Part shown: piece after piece, positions 16,831 through 23,288 of the stretch
Layout of the letters: each line of letters opens with the position of its first letter
How positions within the stretch are numbered: the first letter of the stretch is position 1
DNA from: JANRKH01 sp964351245
GTDB taxonomy: Bacteria; Pseudomonadota; Alphaproteobacteria; Rickettsiales; Rickettsiaceae
NCBI GenBank assembly: GCA_964351245.1
Contig: CAYGNF010000017.1
Coordinates: 1 to 23,288 of the forward strand
Reading direction: 5' to 3'
DNA: 23,288 bases
The notes under the pieces: model-generated
The model's database searches: none
Told to the model about the DNA's origin: nothing
Seen by the model: the letters and a program-made list of their open reading frames with translations, nothing else
Position numbers and translations under genes: made by a program

Positions 16831-17322
16831 TTAACTGGTCTTCGCATATGAATTGCTAAGTAACACAAGACCCGCATATCCAATCGCAATCGCATCTGCT
16901 TCATCTGCAGAATTGAATTTTGCATTAGGAATAACAAATTGTAGCATTTTTTGCAGCTGTTCTTTATGAGCTTTACCATGACCAACTATAGTTTTTTTAA
17001 CTTTATTGGGAGCAAACTCTGCAACTTCTGTATTGTGTTTTCCAAGACATGCCAATATAGAACCTCTAGCAAATCCTAACATGAGCGATGTTTTTGAATT
17101 CACATTAACAAATACCTCTTCTATTGATGCGGCATGAGGTTGATAGATTGTCATGATATTGTCTAACTCGGTAAATATATTATATAGCCTGGAGGAAATG
17201 TGGGGCCCTGCTTTAGATTTTATAGTACCGCTATTTATATATTGCACTGCGTTATTGCCATATTGCTCTACTATAGCCCACCCAGTATTGGTTAATCCAG
17301 GATCAATACCAATGATTCTCAT
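16831..17322 (-). CDS. ruvC: Crossover junction endodeoxyribonuclease RuvC
   Basis: RuvC is a dimeric, metal-dependent nuclease that resolves Holliday junctions. The 163 residues fit the family. The four acidic catalytic residues are visible: Asp7 in GIDPGLTNTG, Glu68 in SIEEVF, and Asp140 and Asp143 in SADEADAIAIG. Other conserved parts are the GFARG stretch and KKTIVGHGKAHK. No ruvA or ruvB is adjacent, so the gene has separated from the usual ruvCAB cluster, at least on the upstream side where an 82-bp gap and an unrelated carrier follow. The ATG is the natural start, with only a weak ribosome binding site. Confidence 0.95.
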   Translation of the reverse strand: MRIIGIDPGLTNTGWAIVEQYGNNAVQYINSGTIKSKAGPHISSRLYNIFTELDNIMTIYQPHAASIEEVFVNVNSKTSLMLGFARGSILACLGKHNTEVAEFAPNKVKKTIVGHGKAHKEQLQKMLQFVIPNAKFNSADEADAIAIGYAGLVLLSNSYAKTS

Positions 17323-17404
17323 GACTTATCTTTTTAAATGCAAGTGATGCAAAGTAATCTATTTTTCATATTAATCAATACTAATTTTCAATGAGCTCAA
17401 GCAT

Positions 17405-18724
17405 TTAGAGATGAGGTTGTGTATAACCTAGTAGGTTTGCTTTTTCTAATTTATCAAAATGATCGACTCCACAATAAAACAAAATACCTACTGGTAACAT
17501 TACTATCCACAAAACATAATGATTGCAATATTCAGACAAGTATAATAGACCAAATGGTGTTATCACATACACTACCGCACGAGAAAGTGCATAAGTAAAG
17601 ATCGCATAAGTAAATCTAGAAAATACTGGAAAATGCTTATAAAACACTGGAAAAGCCGGCATTCCCAGAAAGCCAAATACCGTAATGAATACTTGCATTG
17701 CCATTACCTGATACGCAGAAGTTATAGAAGAGAGTATATAAGGAGATAATATTACAAAAATCATAAAGATACAGAATCGTATCTTGACTATACGTATAGG
17801 ATGGACAATATAACTTATATAAGCAAGAGCAAGCCAACTGAACAATTGCATAATAGATACTATAAAATTCTGATGAATAACATTTTCTGGGGTAAAACCG
17901 AAATCCGATTTTAAGATATTGCCGCAGTAGATAAATGCAAAATAAAAGCAAACAGGCCAAGAACATTCTATGGCAAATAAAGCAATTGCAGTCGCTTTAT
18001 CAACCTTTTGATTCCAAATTACGCTTTTTTTGATCTCCGTTGTATCATATTTTGACTTTTCTAAGGCCCGTATAATTCTACGTTTTGCATCAGCAAAATC
18101 GACAGTTTCTCTTAGTTGTGTTCTTGCTACGGCTCCAACCAGAGCAATCAAGCACCCGCACCAAAATGCGTATCTCCAATTATATCCATATGAAGTTACT
18201 AAAGATGCTACCCCAAGGGCTGCAGTTCCACCCAAAACCCCAAACACTGCAATTAAAGTAACAGCAGAATATTGCACTGGTGGTTTGGTAATTTCAGTGA
18301 TATATAAATCCGCTCCTATAACCTCTCCCATGGTGGCCATACCCTGAACTATTCTGCATAATGTTACTAGGTAAGCTGCAGTGATGCCTATTTGATCGTA
18401 AGTAGGTAGATTGGCCATTACAATACATGATAAAGACATCATTGTAGTTGTTATGATTACAGTGGATTTACGCCCTATTGTATCTCCTAAATATCCAAAA
18501 ATTAAAGCTCCAAAGGGCCTCATCACATAAGATGAGCAAAAAGCAAATGCCCCAAGAAGCTCGGCAGTATGAGCATCATCTTTTGGAAAAAATAGCTCAT
18601 TAAGCAATACTGCCATATGCACATACAAGAGTAGGTCAAAATACTCTAGAAAAGTTCCCAGAGAGAGTATGCATATTGCTCGCTTCTTTTCTTTTGAAAG
18701 AGAAGTAAAAGTTTCTTGTTGCAT
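17405..18724 (-). CDS. MFS transporter, metabolite:H+ symporter (ProP-like) family
   Basis: This is an inner-membrane carrier of 439 residues with about 12 hydrophobic segments. The signature loop between segments 2 and 3 reads GYLGDTIGRK, and RPFGALIFG plus EYFDLLLYV in segment 1 place it in the metabolite:H+ symporter branch that includes ProP and citrate/ketoglutarate carriers. Rickettsia-type genomes typically keep several ProP-like paralogues; the substrate cannot be read from the sequence. The ATG at 18722-18724 is preferred over the preceding TTG because AGAGGA lies 7 nt upstream. A candidate promoter sits just before it. It is probably a single-gene unit. Confidence 0.88.
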   Translation of the reverse strand: MQQETFTSLSKEKKRAICILSLGTFLEYFDLLLYVHMAVLLNELFFPKDDAHTAELLGAFAFCSSYVMRPFGALIFGYLGDTIGRKSTVIITTTMMSLSCIVMANLPTYDQIGITAAYLVTLCRIVQGMATMGEVIGADLYITEITKPPVQYSAVTLIAVFGVLGGTAALGVASLVTSYGYNWRYAFWCGCLIALVGAVARTQLRETVDFADAKRRIIRALEKSKYDTTEIKKSVIWNQKVDKATAIALFAIECSWPVCFYFAFIYCGNILKSDFGFTPENVIHQNFIVSIMQLFSWLALAYISYIVHPIRIVKIRFCIFMIFVILSPYILSSITSAYQVMAMQVFITVFGFLGMPAFPVFYKHFPVFSRFTYAIFTYALSRAVVYVITPFGLLYLSEYCNHYVLWIVMLPVGILFYCGVDHFDKLEKANLLGYTQPHL

Positions 18725-18749
18725 CAAAATATCCTCTTATGAAGATCAA

Positions 18750-18777
18750 AATATATTTTTTCTATACCTACTTGCAA
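18750..18777 (-). promoter_or_regulatory. Candidate promoter for the MFS carrier
   Basis: On the minus strand TTGCAA (18772-18777) and TATATT (18750-18755) are 16 bp apart, 4 of 6 and 5 of 6 matches to the housekeeping consensus. This would give a leader of roughly 20 nt containing the AGAGGA ribosome binding site. Confidence 0.4.
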
Positions 18778-18947
18778 TTCATGCTATCAGTGCTTTTGGA
18801 GTCGCACAACACAAATTTCTGTTTCCGACATTTGTTTTATATGCTAAATATTGATTTTCTTTTACTAATATTTTGGTAGGTCGTTTGCTGCCATTAGCTT
18901 ATTTGCATTTTTGTTAGACGTTAATTTACGATTGACAACAAAACATA

Positions 18948-19946
18948 TTAAATAATATTAACTAATTTGTTATATAGAGCATCCGCGCTCATAAAAGCAC
19001 TCTCAATGCGGCCCTGTATGCACCAATCCCCAATTGCCGCGAGTTTATTGGTCTGATCTAATAAATATTTATATTTAGTATTTTTAGCGATATTTGCATA
19101 TTTCCACTTATGTATATTCAGTTCAACTAATTCACTCTTGTTGTAGTCTATAATTTCTGAGAATGACTTTATCATTTCTAATCTTATATATTCAAGGTCA
19201 GCATCTATATGCTCATTACTCCATTTATTGCTTGCCAGAACTATCATTGTATTAGAGGCATTTCTTCGAGGTTTACTAGAATTATTTGCGATCCAACTAA
19301 GATTAGAATTTTTTACTAAAGCAGCATCCCAGCCTATGTCGAGTTTATTTGCAAAACCAAGCATAAGAGCGTAACATCCAGACATTTTTACTTCTTCTAG
19401 TGTTTGGTGATATGCAAATTCTTTGGGCAGTAAAGCCTTGCATTGTTCTGCGGGGGTAGTACTAATAACCCAATCAAACTTTCCTAATATCTTGTTATTA
19501 CTATCGTATAATTGCCATTTATCTTCATCCACCCTTTCTATTTTTTGTACTTCTACGCTTAGGTTAACATCTATCTTATTTGCTAGATATTTACATATTT
19601 CATTCATTCTAGGAGTGCCGACATAGTGTGGATATTCTGCATCCCATTGCTTTTGATGAGTTATTTTGTTTTTATTGATTTCAACAAATTTTGCATTCCA
19701 AACATCAATCATACCTCGATCTATCAAGGGCTGCATACATTTTTGGAACCCATCAGTTTTGATAGTAAAAAATTGAGCCCCATGATCAAACTCATAATCT
19801 CCAATATAGCGTGTAGCTATTCTTCCTCCGACGCCTCTTGATTTTTCAAAAATTGTTACCTTAGCTATATCACCCAACATATTGGCAATGCATATACCTG
19901 CTATACCAGCTCCAATTATGGCTATCTCTTGTTTTTTAATTGTCAT
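18948..19946 (-). CDS. Renalase-like FAD/NAD(P)-dependent oxidoreductase
   Basis: A flavoprotein of 332 residues with an N-terminal dinucleotide fold: GAGIAG at 12-17, then the acidic end of the second strand and FEKSRGVGGR at 33-42, which bind FAD. EFDHGAQFFT (52-61) is characteristic of the renalase-like group of bacterial amine oxidase-fold proteins. Near the C-terminus, AAIGDWCIQGRIESAFMSA closes the FAD site. The substrate is unknown; in studied members it is a dihydronicotinamide isomer. The gene overlaps the end of the photolyase gene by 11 bp and lacks its own ribosome binding site, so it is very likely co-translated with it. Similar oxidoreductases often sit near photolyase genes in proteobacteria, as I recall. 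Confidence 0.87.
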   Translation of the reverse strand: MTIKKQEIAIIGAGIAGICIANMLGDIAKVTIFEKSRGVGGRIATRYIGDYEFDHGAQFFTIKTDGFQKCMQPLIDRGMIDVWNAKFVEINKNKITHQKQWDAEYPHYVGTPRMNEICKYLANKIDVNLSVEVQKIERVDEDKWQLYDSNNKILGKFDWVISTTPAEQCKALLPKEFAYHQTLEEVKMSGCYALMLGFANKLDIGWDAALVKNSNLSWIANNSSKPRRNASNTMIVLASNKWSNEHIDADLEYIRLEMIKSFSEIIDYNKSELVELNIHKWKYANIAKNTKYKYLLDQTNKLAAIGDWCIQGRIESAFMSADALYNKLVNII

Positions 19947-21468
19947 ATTTGATTGTGTCTAAAAATTCTTTACTATCAGAGTGTATAGCCTCTTTTTGCG
20001 AGTTACTCATTTTGTCATATATTCTATACATCATCGATATTCTAGGATGTGTATGCAGTTTAAGCCTGTTGCGTGCTAAAAAATTCCAGTAGAGATAATT
20101 AAAGGGGCAGGCAGAAAGCCCGTTCTTTTGCTTTACTTGATAGCTGCAATTCTTGCAGTAATCAGACATTTTATCGATATAACTTCCACCAGCCGCATAA
20201 GGCTTACTAGCCAGATATCCGCCATCGGCAAATAAAATCATGCCAGAGACATTAGGTAGTTCTACCCATTCGTAAGCATCAGCATAAACTATAAGGAACC
20301 ATTTATTTACTTCATCTGGATGCATACCCGCTAGAAGCATAAAGTTACCTAGTATCATTAATCTTTGAATATGATGAGCGTATGCATTTTGTTTTGTATC
20401 TTTCACACATTGATTGATGCAATTCATTTTTGAATTTCCTTTCCAAAAGAATTCTGGTAATTTACGCGTTGCTTCAAAAAAATTAGCATTTTTATAATCA
20501 GGCATTTTGTGCCAGTATATTCCCCTGATATATTCACGCCATCCAATAATTTGTCTTATAAAGCCTTCAACAGAATTGATAGGTAGATTATGCCTATGAT
20601 ATGCATTTTCTACCGCCTCTACACATTCTATAGCTGTTAAAAGACCGCAATTTAGGTAAAAGCTTAAATGCGAGTGAAACATCCATGGTTCGTTTTCTAT
20701 CATAGCATCTTGGTACTTACCAAAATTTTTCAGTCTTTTTGTGATAAAATCTTTAAGAACTAACTTTGCCTCATCTCTGGTAACTGCAAAAAAGAAAGGT
20801 TCTATATCGCCAAAATGATCTCCAAAATATTTATTTACTAGCGCTATAACTTCAGTCGTTATTTGATCTGGTGTTGATTTATAATGCGCTGGAATCATCA
20901 GATCTTTTACTGGAGTTTGACGATTTTCAGTATCAAAATTCCACTTACCACCTTCTGGATTATCGCCATTAATTAAAATATTGTATTTTTTGCGCATCTG
21001 GCGATAGAAAAATTCCATTCTCAGCTGCTTTCTACTACCAGCCCATTCTGCAAACTCTGCCGGAGTGGATAGAAAGCGATTATCCTCTCGTATTTGTACT
21101 GCAATACTCAGTATTTTTTGCCATTGCTTGATTTCTTCCGAGACTCTATAATCTGAGGGATGAGTTATGATGATCTGCTTTATTGAGCCATCTTTTATAA
21201 TTTCCTGAATTTCTTCCTTTAATGAATTTTTGTTATTACGATCTTCTAATTTTATATAGCGAACATTAATATTGGAATCCGCAAGTTCTTTAGCAAAGTG
21301 CCTCATTGCAGATAAAAGAAGTACTATTTTCTTTTTATGGTGTTTTACATAGGTAAATTCAGAATATAACTCAACCATAAGCACTATATCCTTATCTTGG
21401 ACTATATCAGATAAAGATGAAATATTACGAGTTAATTGATCATGAAGTATAATTCTTAAATTCGTCAT
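19936..21468 (-). CDS. Iron-sulfur (6-4) photolyase / bacterial cryptochrome (FeS-BCP, PhrB/CryB type)
   Basis: These flavoproteins use blue light to repair (6-4) pyrimidine photoproducts, or act as light sensors. Numbered from the ATG at 21466-21468 (510 aa), four cysteines that would bind the [4Fe-4S] cluster are at 350, 438, 441 and 454. The conserved double His in AYAHHIQRLM is at 365-366. These are the positions I recall for Agrobacterium PhrB, so repair competence is likely. The Rossmann-type antenna domain is N-terminal (LRIILHDQLTRN), and the helical FAD domain contains GWREYIRGIYW. AAGGAG 9 nt upstream decides the ATG over a TTG at 21510. The downstream oxidoreductase overlaps by 11 bp. 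A candidate promoter lies at 21542-21569. Confidence 0.92.
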   Translation of the reverse strand: MTNLRIILHDQLTRNISSLSDIVQDKDIVLMVELYSEFTYVKHHKKKIVLLLSAMRHFAKELADSNINVRYIKLEDRNNKNSLKEEIQEIIKDGSIKQIIITHPSDYRVSEEIKQWQKILSIAVQIREDNRFLSTPAEFAEWAGSRKQLRMEFFYRQMRKKYNILINGDNPEGGKWNFDTENRQTPVKDLMIPAHYKSTPDQITTEVIALVNKYFGDHFGDIEPFFFAVTRDEAKLVLKDFITKRLKNFGKYQDAMIENEPWMFHSHLSFYLNCGLLTAIECVEAVENAYHRHNLPINSVEGFIRQIIGWREYIRGIYWHKMPDYKNANFFEATRKLPEFFWKGNSKMNCINQCVKDTKQNAYAHHIQRLMILGNFMLLAGMHPDEVNKWFLIVYADAYEWVELPNVSGMILFADGGYLASKPYAAGGSYIDKMSDYCKNCSYQVKQKNGLSACPFNYLYWNFLARNRLKLHTHPRISMMYRIYDKMSNSQKEAIHSDSKEFLDTIKYDN

Positions 21469-21541
21469 TGAACCTGGCTCCTTAACTCTACGAAAATCAC
21501 TTTCAATCAATGACTGAAGGCATTACTAACTATCCGAGTAT

Positions 21542-21569
21542 AATATAATATTTACTGGCACTTTGTCAC
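21542..21569 (-). promoter_or_regulatory. Candidate promoter for the photolyase-oxidoreductase pair
   Basis: On the minus strand GTGACA (21564-21569) and TATATT (21542-21547) are 16 bp apart, each 5 of 6 matches to the housekeeping consensus. The leader would be about 65 nt and ends with the AAGGAG ribosome binding site. Confidence 0.35.
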
Positions 21570-21736
21570 TTGGAATTTAATAAAAAACTTAGGATGTTGA
21601 ATTTTATCTACAATTTAAGATAATTTAAAATATTTATACTTTTTACTAAGGTAGTTAAAAATTCTGTTTAATTTAATTGTTACTACTATACTCAATAATC
21701 CATGACTTTATTTTATCTTGATAAAATCCTTTTATG

Positions 21737-21773
21737 TTGTTAAATATTATATGTTTTTCTATTGTTAAATATT
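21737..21773. repeat. Pair of 12-bp direct repeats, 25 bp apart
   Basis: TTGTTAAATATT occurs at 21737-21748 and again at 21762-21773, start to start 25 bp. The near-integral two-and-a-half helical turn spacing could suit a DNA-binding protein, but the sequence is AT-rich and may be chance. Confidence 0.35.
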
Positions 21774-21824
21774 TTGCGTTATATTATAATAATTTTTGAT
21801 AATTAATCTGAACATTGCGCCGGT

Positions 21825-21836
21825 AGCAATATTGCT
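21825..21836. promoter_or_regulatory. 12-bp palindrome, possible operator
   Basis: AGCAATATTGCT is a perfect 12-bp palindrome about 90 bp upstream of the symporter ATG and 35 bp upstream of a TATAAT. It has the size and symmetry of a dimeric repressor or activator site. No regulator for it is seen in the window. Confidence 0.25.
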
Positions 21837-21924
21837 CATAGAAGTAGAAATATATATATTAGTGCTCAGATATAATAAAACTCAAATCTTAAGAAAACAT
21901 CAAATAATATAATTAAGGAGATAT

Positions 21925-23288
21925 ATGGAGTTTAATATCAGCCACCTAGACGCCGCTATTTTTATTGGGTTTTTAGTAATTAATATAATATTTGGTCTAT
22001 ACTCTAGCAGAGGTATCAAAAATATTAAAGAATATGCTATAGGTAATGGAGATTTTTCTACCGTAACAATTGTATCTACTATAGTTGCAACTTGGGTGGG
22101 TGGAAGCATGTTTTTCAAGACCATATCTGAATCTTACAATAATGGCCTATATTATATGTGGGCTGGAGTAGGAACCGTTATATACCTTCTAGCAGTAGGG
22201 TACTTTTTTGCCCCAAGGCTCGCCGAATTTTTAGGAAAAATATCTATCGCTGAAGCCATGGGGGAATTATACGGAAGGCCCGTAAGAATAATAACTTCTA
22301 TAGCAGGCTTTATAGGTGTAAGTGGTATTATTGCTATGCAACTAAAAGTATCTGGCTTATTATTTGAATATTGCTTTAATGTTCCTTCTAGTTACGGAGT
22401 GATAATTGGTGGAGTAATTGTTACTTTATATTCCTGCTTAGGAGGAATAAAATCCATAACTTTTACAGATGTAGTGCAGTTTTTTACTTTCGGCACCATA
22501 ATTCCGGTAGTTGCATTTTGTTTACTTACTACATTAGATAGTATGGATCTTGTATTTAATACTTTATCTAATAATAAAATATTCGACTATAATGAAGTCT
22601 TTGATTTTACTAACAGCAAATCTCTTTATTATCTATTTCTATTTCTCTATATTACTATACCAGCTTTTAGCCCCCCTATTTTTCAAAGAATATCTATGGC
22701 AAAAAATATAAATCAGGTAAGAATCTCCTTTATTATTTCTGGATTTGTCTGCTTGTTCCTGCTAGTAATTCTTTATTGGATTGGTATCTTACTTTTATCT
22801 ATAAATCCTAATCTTGCACCGAATGATGTAGTTAAACATCTTATATTTAATAATTCATATATAGGTCTAAAGGGGCTTACACTCGCAGGTATAATGGCAA
22901 TGTTAATGTCTACTGCAGATAGCTATATAAATTCTGCTGCAGTTTTAATAGTTCATGATTTTTGCAGGCCTCTTGGGTTAAATCCAATAAAAAATGAGTT
23001 AAATTTTGCTAGATTAGTATCTTTATTTATTGGTGTTTTTTCTATAATACTAGGTTTGCAAAGTAGTAGTTTAATACAACTAGGAATTATGACTTATTCT
23101 TTCTACATGCCTATTGTTACTGTACCTTTTATTATGTCGGTGCTTGGCTTTAGAAGTAGCGGCAAATCTGTATTAATTGGTATGGGAGCCGGATTTATCA
23201 CAGTTTTAGCTTGGCAAATATTCTTGAAGCAGCATATAGGTATAGACGGGCTCGTACCAGGTATGGCTGCTAACTTAATATTCTTAGT
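21925..23288 (+). CDS. Sodium:solute symporter (SSS/PutP-like) domain protein, 3' end outside window
   Basis: The frame is open from the ATG at 21925 to the window end (454 codons, no stop). AAGGAG at 21915-21920, 4 nt upstream, fixes the start. The protein is strongly hydrophobic with about 12 membrane segments in view. It carries the SSS pattern: an N-terminal loop with EYAIGNGDFS and a conserved WVGGSMF, CLGGIKSITFTDVVQFF in the middle, and STADSYINSAAVLIVHDF at about residues 330-347, which corresponds to the sodium-site region of segment 8. The substrate cannot be told. Because the frame is still open, the protein may continue into a C-terminal histidine kinase module, as in CbrA-type sensors. 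Confidence 0.85.
   Translation, partial: MEFNISHLDAAIFIGFLVINIIFGLYSSRGIKNIKEYAIGNGDFSTVTIVSTIVATWVGGSMFFKTISESYNNGLYYMWAGVGTVIYLLAVGYFFAPRLAEFLGKISIAEAMGELYGRPVRIITSIAGFIGVSGIIAMQLKVSGLLFEYCFNVPSSYGVIIGGVIVTLYSCLGGIKSITFTDVVQFFTFGTIIPVVAFCLLTTLDSMDLVFNTLSNNKIFDYNEVFDFTNSKSLYYLFLFLYITIPAFSPPIFQRISMAKNINQVRISFIISGFVCLFLLVILYWIGILLLSINPNLAPNDVVKHLIFNNSYIGLKGLTLAGIMAMLMSTADSYINSAAVLIVHDFCRPLGLNPIKNELNFARLVSLFIGVFSIILGLQSSSLIQLGIMTYSFYMPIVTVPFIMSVLGFRSSGKSVLIGMGAGFITVLAWQIFLKQHIGIDGLVPGMAANLIFL

Larger units (their letters stand above)
21570..21924. other. AT-rich intergenic region upstream of the symporter gene
   Basis: I see no coding sequence or RNA gene here. It contains a direct repeat pair, a short palindrome (both listed) and a TATAAT at 21871-21876, about 50 bp before the symporter ATG, without a convincing -35 hexamer. 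A single DnaA-box-like 9-mer (TTATCTACA near 21606) is too little to call an origin. Confidence 0.5.

Noticed and set aside
16823..16836. AGTTA-TTAT-TAACT hairpin between the mfd and ruvC stops as a bidirectional terminator
   Set aside because: Only five weak base pairs, overlapping the ruvC stop codon, with no flanking T tract.
17637..17966. 109-codon hydrophobic minus-strand frame inside the MFS carrier
   Set aside because: It is an alternate-frame shadow of a membrane protein gene; its hydrophobic look follows from the codon pattern.

Overview
This window comes from an AT-rich bacterial chromosome that looks alphaproteobacterial. The best fit is a reduced-genome, host-associated lineage of the Rickettsiales/Holosporales type. 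Pointers are the low G+C by eye (not computed), RNase J, an sdhE–mfd pair, a ProP-like MFS carrier, an intracellular-type PHB depolymerase and long single-gene transcription units. No rRNA, tRNA, insertion sequence, prophage or CRISPR array was seen. The lineage is inference, not a search result.

Layout. Bases 1-384 hold the 3' end of phaZ (PHB depolymerase). A 543-bp gap follows, with several nested inverted repeats at 702-889 that I cannot assign to a known RNA family. Next are rnj (RNase J, GTG start) and murA, 27 bp apart on the + strand. Convergent to murA is a 570-580 aa protein I do not recognise. Then comes a Uup-type ABC-F ATPase (-), with rpoN (sigma-54) diverging from it. Bases 9035-13071 hold a compact minus-strand cluster transcribed rhodanese → dnaA → dnaN → recF, with very short gaps or a 4-bp overlap. 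Diverging from it are sdhE and mfd (+); ruvC (-) converges on mfd. Further right are an MFS carrier (-), then an overlapping minus-strand pair: an iron-sulfur (6-4)-type photolyase and a renalase-like FAD oxidoreductase. A 400-bp AT-rich gap precedes a sodium:solute symporter domain (+) that runs off the window end without a stop codon.

How the genes fit together. Most are housekeeping: replication initiation and the clamp (dnaA, dnaN), repair and recombination (recF, mfd, ruvC, photolyase), translation factors (uup), wall synthesis (murA), RNA turnover (rnj) and complex II assembly (sdhE). Points that stand out are sigma-54 in a genome of this style, a light-dependent repair gene coupled to a flavoprotein, the orphan protein at 3921-5636/5663, the structured leader upstream of rnj, and the unfinished symporter, which may be a transporter or the sensor part of a hybrid kinase. 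I did not find a clearly novel multi-gene system.
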